From the NCBI GenBank assembly GCA_963971305.1, contig OZ020303.1, positions 19,031,184 through 19,095,183 on the forward strand: DNA of 64,000 bases. The letters are read 5' to 3'. Shown here piece after piece: positions 46,901 to 58,900 of this stretch (position 1 is the first letter of the stretch; each line of letters opens with the position of its first letter). A model generated the notes under the pieces. That model was not told where the DNA came from, made no database searches, and was given only the letters and a program-made list of their open reading frames with translations. Made by a program: the position numbers and the translations under genes. The stretch comes from Arcuatula senhousia. Its lineage: Eukaryota > Mollusca > Bivalvia > Mytilida > Mytilidae.

Positions 46901-49900
46901 TTGGAAGGTGAAAGCCTCAACTTGAAGTTTGGAAGCATGTCCAACTCACTTTGTCTAGAACAACCAGATGACAACAAAAGTAGTGATGGAAGGGGCTTTG
47001 GAAGACATTCATCAGGTGGGTCAGACAGGGGAAGTGGATTTGGGGCTGCCAGTCGTGGTTTTGGAGATGACTCTAGAGGAGGAAGGCGTGGTGGCAGAGA
47101 TGGTGGATTTGGAGGAAGTAGAGGGTTTGGTGGCTCTGATGATGGTGAAAGCAGAGGATTTGGTGGAGACCGTGGTGGACGAAGTGGTTTTGGTGGTGAC
47201 AGAGGTGGAAGAGGTGGTCGTGGCGGTGGTTTTGGTTCTGATAGAGGAGGCCGTGGAGGAAGTCGAGGTGGTGGATTTGGTGGAGGCGATAGAAGTGCTG
47301 GCTTTGGTGGCTCATCCACATCAAATGACAATGAAGACTGGGGTGATGGACCATCAACTTCTAGCAGTGGAGGGTTTGGTGGTGGTGACAGAGGAAGAGG
47401 AGGACGCAGTGGTTTTGGTGGAGATAGAGGTGGAAGAGGTGGAGGTTTTGGAGGAGATAGAAGTTCAGGATTTGGTAAAAGAGATGATGACCAAGGAAGT
47501 GGTGGTGGATTTGGTGGTGGTCGTGGAGGTAGAGGAGGAAGCTTTGGAGATCGTGGTGGACGAGGAGGTCTTGGAGGTGGATTTGGTGGTGACCGAGGTG
47601 GAAGTCGTGGAGGGCGAGGTGGTGGATTTGGTGGAGGTGGTTTTGGAGGATCGTCATCAACTAAGGATGAAGATTGGGGTGATGGACCATCAACCTCTAG
47701 CAGTGGTGGATTTGGTAATGACCATGGAGGAAGAAGTGGCTTTGGTGGAGATAGGGGAGGCAGAGGTGGCCGTGGTGGAAGTTTTGGAGACCGAGGAGGA
47801 CGAGGTGGTGGTTTTGGAGCTGATAGAGGCGGTCGTGGAGGTGGATTTGGTGGTGATCGAGGCAGCCGTGGAGGTGGATTTGGTGGTGACCGAGGTGGAA
47901 GTCGTGGAGGGCGAGGTGGAGGTTTTGGAGGATCAGCATCAACCAATGAGGATGACTGGGGTGATGGACCATCAACATCTAGGTTTGATTATAGTAGAAT
48001 TATAGAGATACCCTTTATCTTAATAATGAGGTTTCCAAGCTATTAGAATATCAAAGTTTTTTTTCTAAACATGTAATTGATTGATCATTGTTACAATAAA
48101 AATTGACAAAGTGCTGTAATAGGGAGCATGGCAGATGCGAGCCCTACGGCATTGTGCATGTTTTGAGATGTGCCAGAAATATACTGACGATAAAACCGGA
48201 ACAGGTTTACTTTTACGGAGTGAAAAAATTAATAGGCACGGAGCAAGTAAAACAATCAACCCTCTGGGCTTATAAAAAATACATTATAATCTGTTAAGCA
48301 AAAATAAAAAAAATAAGAATAGAAATTCAAAATGAGTGATAAAACCCTCATTCATCCACTTGTTTATTTTACACACAGATTTTTATTTAAACACCATTCG
48401 GTCTTTTCCGCTGAAAAACGATTTTCCGGAAATTACCGAGCTAGCTTTAGGCAACATCGTCCCATATTGACCAGTCATACCAAATGCATGATACTGACCT
48501 ATCTTTGTTAAATTCTAAGTAAGATAAAGAAATACATAAATTAACTGAATAAAACCTACTCATAATAATAAATAAAAGGTTCGTACCTGAAAATGAAAGA
48601 AGAGTTCCATCCTCATGATCCTGTTGGCTTTCACTCACTCACCTCAATCCTGCATGATATTTTTACTTCACCGTTTTTTCCGCCAGGTTTCCAAATGTGC
48701 CTTCTGTTACCAATGCTTCAAATAAAACACTGATACTCAGAAAATCTCACAAAACCTGACAGAATCTGAATGTTTTTTTGGTCTGCTTGAGAAGCGCGAA
48801 ATACTCTGACAAGGAAATGACGTCACGTAATCCATAAAGGGATCATTTCGTCCCCACTAAATGTCGTCCCAGAATGTTACAGGATATATTATTTGCACAA
48901 ATATTAAATTGAATTTTTAGTAAGTAGTTATTGATCCCAGATATTTTAACAACAACTTTCTTAAGTGAATATGATTTGGGTTGGGTGGGGTCAGACTTTG
49001 CTACTACTTAATTCCTTTTTTAAAAGTTCCCTCTTTATGTTACACTTAGCCGGTCGAGCACATGGATTTATTTTTAAAAGGTATATAGATTTCCGATGCT
49101 CGCTAACAAGGTAGGGCCTTAATCATATTAGGCAAGTGAAACAGCCTGTTCATCTTTTTGAATAAAAACTCCATCAGTACACATTTCTGATTTACTATTT
49201 ACGATACAATCAAAACCCTAGATATACATGTAGTTTCAAAGTAGTTTACAATTTCATCAATTGTTGTAAAACAGAATAATTTCTAGCAAAGTTGTAAAAA
49301 TATAATAACATAATTCAGAAATCTTTACATATAATCATAGTTTCAGTCAATATGAACTATTTAGAATATACTTTATTAACATTAAATATCATCTGTGTTA
49401 TGATTGTCCAATAACTTATTTACCTGTATTCATGTTTTCAGCAGCGGAGGATTTGGTAGCACAGACCAAGGAGGAAGGAGTGGTTTTGGTGGAGAAAGAG
49501 GAGGCCGTGGTGGTAGCTTTGGAGACAGAGGTGGCCGTGGTGGAAGTTTAGGAGACAGAGGTGGCCGTGGTGGCAGCTTTGGAGACCGAGGTGGCCGTGG
49601 TGGAAGTTTTGGAGACAGAGGTGGCCGTGGTGGAAGTTTTGGAGACAGAGGTGGCCGTGGTGGAAGTTTCGGAGACAGAGGTGGACGAGGTGGTGGATTT
49701 GGTGGAGATAGAGGAGGTCGCGGCGGTGGATTTGGTGGTGATCGAGGCGGCCGTGGAGGCGGATTTGGTGGTGACCGAGGTGGAAGTCGTGGAGGCCGAG
49801 GGGGCGGCTTTGGAGGTGGATTTGGAGGAAACTCTACACCAGCTCCAGCTGAAGATGATTGGGGAGATGACTCATCTACACCTACTGCTCCTGCCAGTAA

Positions 49901-52900
49901 AGGATTTGGTAGTACCGGCCACAGTGGGTCTGGTGATAGCTGGGATAATACTTCATCAACTGGTTCTACCATGGTAAACAGTGGAGGAGATGGTGATGAT
50001 AAGTGGATACATAAGAACCTGAATATATTTGCTGCTCAAAAGTTGGTCCTTGGTAAAGCCTTAACAGTGAGTGTGGTTTTCTCAAACAGTCCTGGTGAAT
50101 TTTGGTGTCAAGCCTCTGAACAGATCGCCACATTTGAAACATTGTCAGAAAAGATGAATGAGGAGTATAACCAACTTCAAGACACTGAGATGAAAATAGA
50201 AGAACCAAAAGTCAAAACCCCTTGCATTGCCAAGTTTTCTGAGGATGATGTATGGTATCGAGCAGAAGTGGCCAACATCAAAGGGAATGAAGTTGAAGTG
50301 TACTTTGTTGACTATGGAAACACAGAAATGGTGTCATTATCATCCGTCAAAGCTGTTAAATCTGAATACTTCAGTCTCCCTGTCCAAGGTATAAAATGTA
50401 CTTTGAATAGAGTCCAGCCAGCAGAAGGGTCCTGGTCAGAAAAATCTAATGAGGACTTAACAACCCTTACAACTGACAAAAACATGGAAATAAAGCTGAT
50501 CAATTTGCAATCAGGGACTTATGTGGTAGATCTAAAGGATTTGGACTCTAATGTCGACATTGCTGAAAAGTTAATAGAAATGGGTCATGCCAGTTTCTCT
50601 GCAGATAACCAAATAGTTAGTAATCCTTACCCTAGCAGTATTCTAGCTCAAGACTCCACACAAACAGTATTTGTATCATGGATAGATAACCCTCACCAGT
50701 TCTGGGTCCAGCTAGCAGATAAGACTGACAGTTTACAGGAACTTGCCGAGAAAATCGAAGGGGAATATACCTCAGGTCCATCAGCAAATAATACTGTAGC
50801 TTCAGTCAAGGTTGGAATGTCAGTTATAGGCCAGTTTGAAGGTGCATGGTATAGGGCCTATGTGGAGAGTGCATCTAGTGGAAAGTACTGTGTCAGATTT
50901 ATAGATTATGGAAACAGTGATACACTGGAAGTAGATAAACTTCGTCAACCCACCACAGAGTTACTGAATATGGACTCCTTTGCATATAAATGTAAGCTAG
51001 CTGGTGTCAAACCTTTACAGACTGGAAGTTGGACTGTAGATGCTAAAGATATAATGGAGAGTGTGGTCCCTGAGGAGGTATCCTGTCATATTAAGGTTGC
51101 CAATAAAGATGAATACTTAGTCGATTTAATGGTAGGAACAACAAATGTAGCAAAAGAACTAATCAACTCAGCAGTAGCTAGGAATAAAGAGGTGGAAGTT
51201 GAAACCAAACCCACATCAATAACATCATCACCAGTGAAAGTGACTTTAACTTTGCCAAGAAGAAATCTACAAGTTGGTAGTGAAGTATCAGGATATGTCA
51301 GTTCCTTTGTCTCACCAGCCAAGTTCTTTGTACAGTTTGTAAGTGAGAGTGATGATCTGGATAAATTATCAAGTGCTCTCCAAACCTCATACAATGATAA
51401 TCCAGGGGATAGTTCATCATCACCTCAGAAGGGAGATTATTATTGTACAAAGTACACAGAGGACAACAACTGGTATCGAGCAGTTGTTGAAGATGTCAAA
51501 GAGAAAGTCAGTGTCTGCTTTATTGATTATGGAAACTCAGAAGATGTCAGTGGAGAAGATCTAAAAGCACTGAAACCAGAATTCACAAAACTGCCGTCCT
51601 TTGCTCATAGATGTTGCCTTTCTGGTGTAAAACCTGTAGGAGAAAAGTGGTCAGATGAAGCAATCACATTTTTTGAAGATGCTGTAATGGACAAGGAATT
51701 GAAGATGAAATTCATCTCTGAATCACAAGTGTCTCTTACGAATGAGGAAGGTGACATTTCTCAGTCTTTGATAGCTAGTAGTCATGGCGAGGCAGCAGTG
51801 TTAACTGATGAGTCTAGTCAAAAGATCGAAGGTCAAGCCCAACCAAATGGTGAAGTCAAGGTGTACATTTCAGCTGTAGACAGTAAGGGATTCTACTTAC
51901 AACTAGCTAGCCAAGAAACTGAAATTGGCAGCATGGCTGAACTTCTGCAATCGATATGTCCAGACATACAGCCTTTTGCTGTTTCCAACCTTGCTGTAGG
52001 AAGTCACTGTTGTGCCAAGTTTTCTGAGGACGAGAACTGGTATAGAGCTGCCATCACAGATATTAATGGTGACCAAGTCCATGTTACATTTGTCGACTAT
52101 GGTAATGGAGAGACTTTACCAGCCAGTGGTCTGAAGTGTTTAAACAAGGACATTCTATCTCCGGCCTTAGCATACTATTGCTGTTTAGATGGTTGTGACA
52201 ATGTTGACCCCACTGTGGTGGAACCCAGACTGACAGCCTTATCTGAAGATGAAGAAGTTGAGTTGACCGCAGTGTTTACTGATATGGTAGATAAGAAGTT
52301 TAAAGTCTTGCTGAAGGAAAATGGTTCCAGTGTAAATGACAGTTTAGCTGATAAAGGTATGTTTATAGGATTAGGAATATTAGCCAAGCTTCAAGGAAAA
52401 ACACTTCCATCTGCCTGTAACAGTTAAGTGCTATTGAAGTCGCATTAGAACTGCATTAGTCAAAGTTTGAAAAAGTAAAACAGTGTCTTGAATTTGTACA
52501 TTTATGTAACTAATCTACAGCAAAATTTAAGTTAAATTGTTTGGTAATCGTTTACCAAACACATCAAACAATAAAATGAAAAAATTGATATTTTTTTTTT
52601 TACATGCATCCTTGGTATGGGGGAGAAACAAATAATAAGCAGAATTAAAAGGTGTAAAACCTAACAACATCATTTTAAAGGCTGGCAACTCAATTAACAA
52701 TTGTATCAATGGTTATAGCATTAATTTCAAAGCTGTATACAGTGATTTAAATTTTGTATGTTACTAAATGCCATTCTTTCCATCTGAATCACAAATGTGA
52801 TAGGATTTAGCTGTTGTATTTCTTTGCATGAAGTTTTTATGCACCATCTATAGGGGCATTATTGCCATATAGTGTTAGGGTCTGTTTGTTTGCGATCATA

Positions 52901-55900
52901 TTATGTTATGGCAATGTTGTCATTCTTGTCTGTGGACACTTTGGTTTCCGTGCAATACCTTGTGTAAATGTGACCAAATGTTATGAAATTTTGATATGAT
53001 GTTTTTAACCACTAAGGAAAATTGGTATTGCATTTTGGATTTCTGGCCCCAACCGTTCCAGAAAAAAGGGGTAAAATGGGTGTATTGACAAAACTTCTGT
53101 AGAATGTTTATTATTCATCTGATTTTAATCATTCTTTTTTCATTGTATTCCTCAATAAATTCTGTCAACTTAATGTAACAATGGTTTGGATGTATCTTGC
53201 ACCGTAACATTGCTAATGGGTGTCAAAATTGGGCCACACCAAAAAAATCGCTTTTTATTTGTGGTCCGATTTTCAAAATCTTTTTTTCATTGGAATCCTT
53301 GTAAAAATCCCTGCATTTTTCAACCAGATTTGCAATGTCTCCTCCCATTTTTGAAAAATTAGGGATCAAAGGGGCCAAAAACGCCAATTATCAGAGTTTG
53401 TTTTGGCAAATGGTTTTATTCAACAGTTTTAGTTGATATGGGCAAACCAATTATAACATTTTTTTTAAATGATGTTTCTAACCACTTATAGAATGTTTCC
53501 TCATGAATGATGGGATTGTGACCCCCAACCGTTTAAGAGAAAAAGGGGCCAATTGGGGTAAAATTGATGTTAACCAAAACTGCTGTAGAACATTTATTAT
53601 CCATTCAATTTTTTCCATTTTATTTTTATTGTATTCCTCAATATGTGTCAGGAAAATGTTTTGACAGTTTCAAAGTATCTTGCACAATATGTTACATTGC
53701 CACATGGGATCAAAAAGGGGCCACACCCCAAAAATCAACTTTTCCACCTAAGGTCTGATTTTCAAAATCTTTTTTCCATTGGAATCCTTGTAAAAATCCC
53801 TACCTAGGTTTTTTAATAAGATTTGCATTATCCCCTACCGTTTTGGGGAAATTAGGGATTAAAGGGGGGCCCAAAGCGCCTTACCTTGATGGTTGGTATA
53901 AAGGTATAATAAAAATTCAAATATGCATTGAAAGTCCACCAAAGAATGCATGTGTCAAAAAGCTTTGTGAGTCCACCATGGGCTGCATGTGTCCAAAGCA
54001 TTTGACAATCCATATTGGGCCGCAAATGTACAGGATTCAACATGTTACGGTCCTATCATGCTGCGCTCAGCATAGCCTTTATTATGTCTCCCCTTCCCAG
54101 AAGGGGGAGACATATTGTTTTTGTGTCAGTTCTTTTTCTTCTTCTTCTTCTTCTTCTTCTTCTTCTCATACAAAGCGTGTCCGGGCCATAACTTTTTTAT
54201 CCTTTGAGATAGGGCTTTGATATTTGGCATGTGGATGCATCACCAAGAGACGATGTGTCGCGTATAAGAATGACCTGCATATGACCTTGACCTTCGACCT
54301 CAAGGTCAAACTAATGCTAATTTTACATCAAAAGTGTTCTGGGCCATAACTTTTTTGTTCATTGACAAAGGGCTTTGATATTTGGCATGTGGATGTATCA
54401 CAATAAGATGATGTGTCGCGTACCAGAATGACCTTCATATGACCTTGACATTTGACCTTAAGGTTAAATTAATGCTAAATTTTCCATGGAAAGTGTGTCG
54501 GTGCCATAACTTTTTTGTTCTTTGACATAGGGCTTTGATATTTAGCATGTGGATGTATCACCATGAGATGGTGGGTCGCGTACCAGAATGACCTTCATAT
54601 GACATTGACCTTTGACCTCAAGGTTAAATTAATGCTAATTTTACATGGAAAGTATGTTGGTGCCATAACTTTTTATGTTCTTTGACATAGGGCTTTGATA
54701 TTTGACATATGGATGTTTCACCATGAGATGATGGGTCACGTACCAGAATGACCTTCATATGACCTTGACATTTGACCTCAAGGTTAAATTAATGCTAATT
54801 TTTTCATGGAAAGTGTGTCGGTGCCATAACTTTTTTGTTCTTTGGCATAGGGCTTTGATATTTGGCATGTGGATGTATCACCATGAGATGATGGGTCGCG
54901 TACCAGAATGACCTTCATATGACATTGACCTTTGACCTCAAGGTTAAATTAATGCTAATTTTACATGGCCATAACTTTTTATGTTCTTTGACATAGGGCT
55001 TTGATATTTGACATGTGGATGTATCACCATGAGATGATGGGTCGCGTACCAGAAGGAACTTCATATGACATTGACCTTTGACCTCAAGGTTAAATTAATG
55101 CTAATTTTACATGGAAAGTATGTTGGTGTCATAACTTTTTATGTTCTTTGACATAGGGCTTTGATATTTGACATGTGGATGTATCACCATGAGATGATGA
55201 GTCACGTACCAGAATGACCTTCATATGACCTTGATCTTTGACCTCAAGATCAAATTAATGCTATTTTTACACATAAAACATGTCTGGGCCATATATATTT
55301 ATATTCTTTAAACAAAATGCTTTGATTTTTGACTTGGTAATGTGTCATCATGGAAACAATGTGTCACCAACCTTTATGACCTTGGCCTGTGACTTCAATG
55401 TCAACTAAATGCTAATTCGACATGCAAAGCCTTCCAGGCCATAACTTTTTATTCTTTGACATAGGGCTTTAGAATGTAGATGTATCATTATTAAACAATT
55501 TGTTGTACAATGTATGTCATTGTGACTTTGACCTTGACCTCAAGTTTGAACTTGTGTTATTTAAGGAAGGGGAGACATCAGTTTTAGTGCGCTAAAACAG
55601 TTTTTCCTAGTTTATGTTTGGAAATTTCTATATTTTAGCCACTCCATCAGATGAACCAATGTTATCCATAGAAGATCAGGTCAAACCCACTGAGGAAGTT
55701 GTATACATATCATCTGTTGCTGGCAAAGACTTTTACTTACAATTGGCAAAACAAGAAGAAGAAATACAAAACATGGCTGAGCTACTTCAAACTACTTGTC
55801 CTAATTTACGAGCTGTCAATCCATCTTCTCTGAAAGTAGGAAGTCACTGTTGTGCCAAGTTTTCCGAGGACGAGAACTGGTATAGAGCTGCCATCACAGA

Positions 55901-58900
55901 TATTAATGGTGACCAAGTCCATGTTACGTTTGTCGACTATGGTAATGGAGAAACTTTACCAGCCAGTGGTCTGAAGTGTTTAAACAAGGACATTCTATCT
56001 CCGGCCTTAGCATACTGTTGCTGTTTAGATGGTTGTGACAATGTTGACCCCACTGTGGTGGAACCCAGACTGACAGCCTTATCTGAAGATGAAGAAGTTG
56101 AGTTGACCGCAGTGTTTACTGAAATGGTAGATAAGAAGTACAAAGTTGTGCTGAAGGAAAATGATGCAAATGTTAATGAAAGCCTAGTTGATAAAGGTGA
56201 TAGTCGCTCAAAGTAAAAAACAGAATATAAATCATTGATAATCCCTTGTTTAAAAAAAAAAAGAAAATTAAAACAGAATCAATACAGATATCAATTTTTA
56301 TGAGCATTTAAAAAAAATAAAAAATAGCAAACCATTTGGAATTGACACAAACTCTTCCCAAAAGAACATTTTAAAATCTCTTAGTTCAATGGAATGGTTA
56401 ATGCTCCAGAGTCACAAAGGGTTATTACTAATTTCCAAGACAACATTTCAGCTTTGATACTGTTTAATAAGTATAATGTTGATACTGTGGTTTCACTGTT
56501 ATTTGTGGGGTACTAATTTTCATGGTTCTCGTGGGCAAGAGTAAACCATGAAAATAAGAATGCAAAAAATTGTTATTACATTGATTCCTATAAGCAACAT
56601 GAACAAACCACAAAATTAAGAATCCAACGAATTTGTCCTTTTTGGGTAAACCACGAAAATATAGAAATCCACAGTAGTTGAAAGAACCATTCAAATGCTA
56701 TGTTTGTAAGGATCAAAATATATTTTGTAGTCATGTTCTTAAAAGACACATTTTGAAGTTTGTAATGAAAATTCTTGTGTATGTTTTTAGATGCAGTTTT
56801 GTCTGGTGAAAATGTAAAAGTCTTAGATGAAACAGGAGATGAGAAGAAACTGTCAGAAGGTAATAAATTCATGAAATAAATATTTCTTTTATGATATTGT
56901 TTCCTATAAAAGCCTTGTGGTGGTTTTGAACCTAAAACTAAAAATCTTTTTATAACTTTGCTTTAATATTTTTATAACCTGAGCTTAAATTTGTGCATCC
57001 TATCCTTTTGCTTAAGCTTCTTAGTCAAGTCTGTAGAATATATATATATATATATTGCATTCATTGTTTCATTGAAGTTATAATTTTGTTTTTGTTCTCT
57101 GCATGATTCAACCAAATTTAGCTCTTCATTATTCTAATTGATTTTCACATATGAAAGCCTGGATATTTTTTGCCTATTCACCTGTTATTTTCTAGTTTAT
57201 TGTCTTATGAAAAATCATGCATATTACACATTTATTAATTAAGCTGTAATATTTCATAATATTTATGTGGGTGTTTATTATACATATGTATGCATGTACC
57301 TGTGTAAATGTTGTTTTTTCATCCTCATACTTTATGCACATGTGTTTTATGCTTTGCCTGTGTAGGTGGTCAGACAGGGCTTAGTGAATCATTGACAGAG
57401 GCTGATATTAGAGGAGATGATGGTAATTATCCCCCTTTCATATTGTACTCAAAACTTTTTGTTCTTTTTATGTGGCCTGCAATATGAGCTTTGAAATGTC
57501 ACAAAATGTTGTCGTACATAAACTACATACATTCTGTTGATGTTTGGCATGAAGCTGCATCCTAAAGTACAATGTAAAGCATTGTAATGCCTGAAAATCA
57601 TCTACTTCTTGTTTAACAAATAACTTTAATAGTGTAAAACTCAGATGATATGTGTTGTCCATTGTAGACCTAATGCTTTGTAAAATTTGTACTGTCTGTA
57701 TAGAATTTGAAATTTAATATAGGGAAAACTTTGGTAACCTTTTTGATTTTCTAGTGCCAGTGTTCTAGTCATTGGTATCAGCTCTTTAGTTGAAACATTT
57801 TCAGTATTCACTTAATCTGTTCACAACATTAAGGGCTGGCATCATGAATGCAGCAAATCTGAAGTTTTCAATTGCTTTGTCCATGGACAATTTTGTGAAC
57901 ATAACTAACAAACTATAAGGGGTACAGATCCGATATTTTACACTGCAATTTGTACCATTATAGGGCTTGCATATCAAAATTCTATGTTAATATTCTTTTA
58001 AATATTTTGGAAATACCTAGATTTTTTTTGGACTGGGTCCTTCCCAACTTTACCAATATTCTTGTTGATGCAAACACTTTGATCATGGTATAACGAGCAT
58101 GGCTGCACTTCATCATTCATCCAAAAAAGCACATACATGTACTTCAAATCCCATACCTGTTCACTTGTATAACCATCCTAACATTTATTGTAGGCCTAAC
58201 AGTTGAAGATGAATTGCACATTACACTTGATCAAACAGGCTTTTCAGATACAGTCGACCCATCAGAGAAGAGGAATGATGATATAGACTTAGACGATACA
58301 CGCATAACTTTGGATCAAACTGGGACTGTGGACAATTCTCTTGATATTGATAACATTGATCAAAATGATGATGATACACACTTTGATAACACAAACATTG
58401 CTTTGGATCAAACCGGTATTCTGGATGTGTCGGAGAAAATTGATGAATTAGATCAAAAGGAAGCAGATTCACATCTTCACGCTGATTTGGATGACACACA
58501 CCTTACTTTGGATCAGACAGGTATTCTGGATGTGTCGGAGAAAATTGATGAATTAGATCAAAAGGAAGCAGATTCACATCTTCACGCTGATTTGGATGAC
58601 ACACACCTTACTTTGGATCAGACAGGTATTCTGGATGTGTCGGAGAAAATTGATGAATTAGATCAAAAGGAAGCAGATTCACATGTTCACGCTGATTTGG
58701 ATGACACACACCTTACTTTGGATCAGACAGGTATTCTGGATGTGTCGGAGAAAATTGATGAATTAGATCAAAAGGAAGCAGATTCACATCTTCAAGCTGA
58801 TTTGGATGACACACATCTTACCTTAGACCAAACGGCATCTCAAAATATTGACCAGATCAATCAAAAGGATGGTGATTTACATCTTGAACCTGATTTGGAT

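Larger units (their letters stand above)
52357..55638 (+). other. intron 6, with families N, Q and D
   Basis: 52839-53920 carries family N sequence: start TATGCACCATCTATAGGGGC, units with 'ATGAAATTTTGATATGATGTTT' and 'GGGGCCA', related to 34264-34470 and 36120-36420. A Q copy is at 53925-54075 and a D element at 54084-55578. No additional exon found. Confidence 0.65.

Noticed and set aside
46807..47946. 379-codon proline-rich minus-strand ORF opposite the RGG region, and a 345-codon valine/glutamate-rich ORF in another plus frame (46968-48005)
   Set aside because: Both are by-products of the repeated GGN/CGN codons, which leave other frames open. The plus frame encoding RGG/FG joins in phase to Tudor exons on both sides.
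48103..48297. 64-codon plus-strand ORF in intron 5
   Set aside because: No acceptor in a compatible phase, no recognisable motif, and the flanking exons 5 and 6 join perfectly without it.
49508..49690. Regular 30 bp repeats suggesting a CRISPR-like array
   Set aside because: The units are contiguous with no spacers, lie in a coding exon and translate to [10 protein letters not shown]; this is a eukaryotic coding minisatellite.
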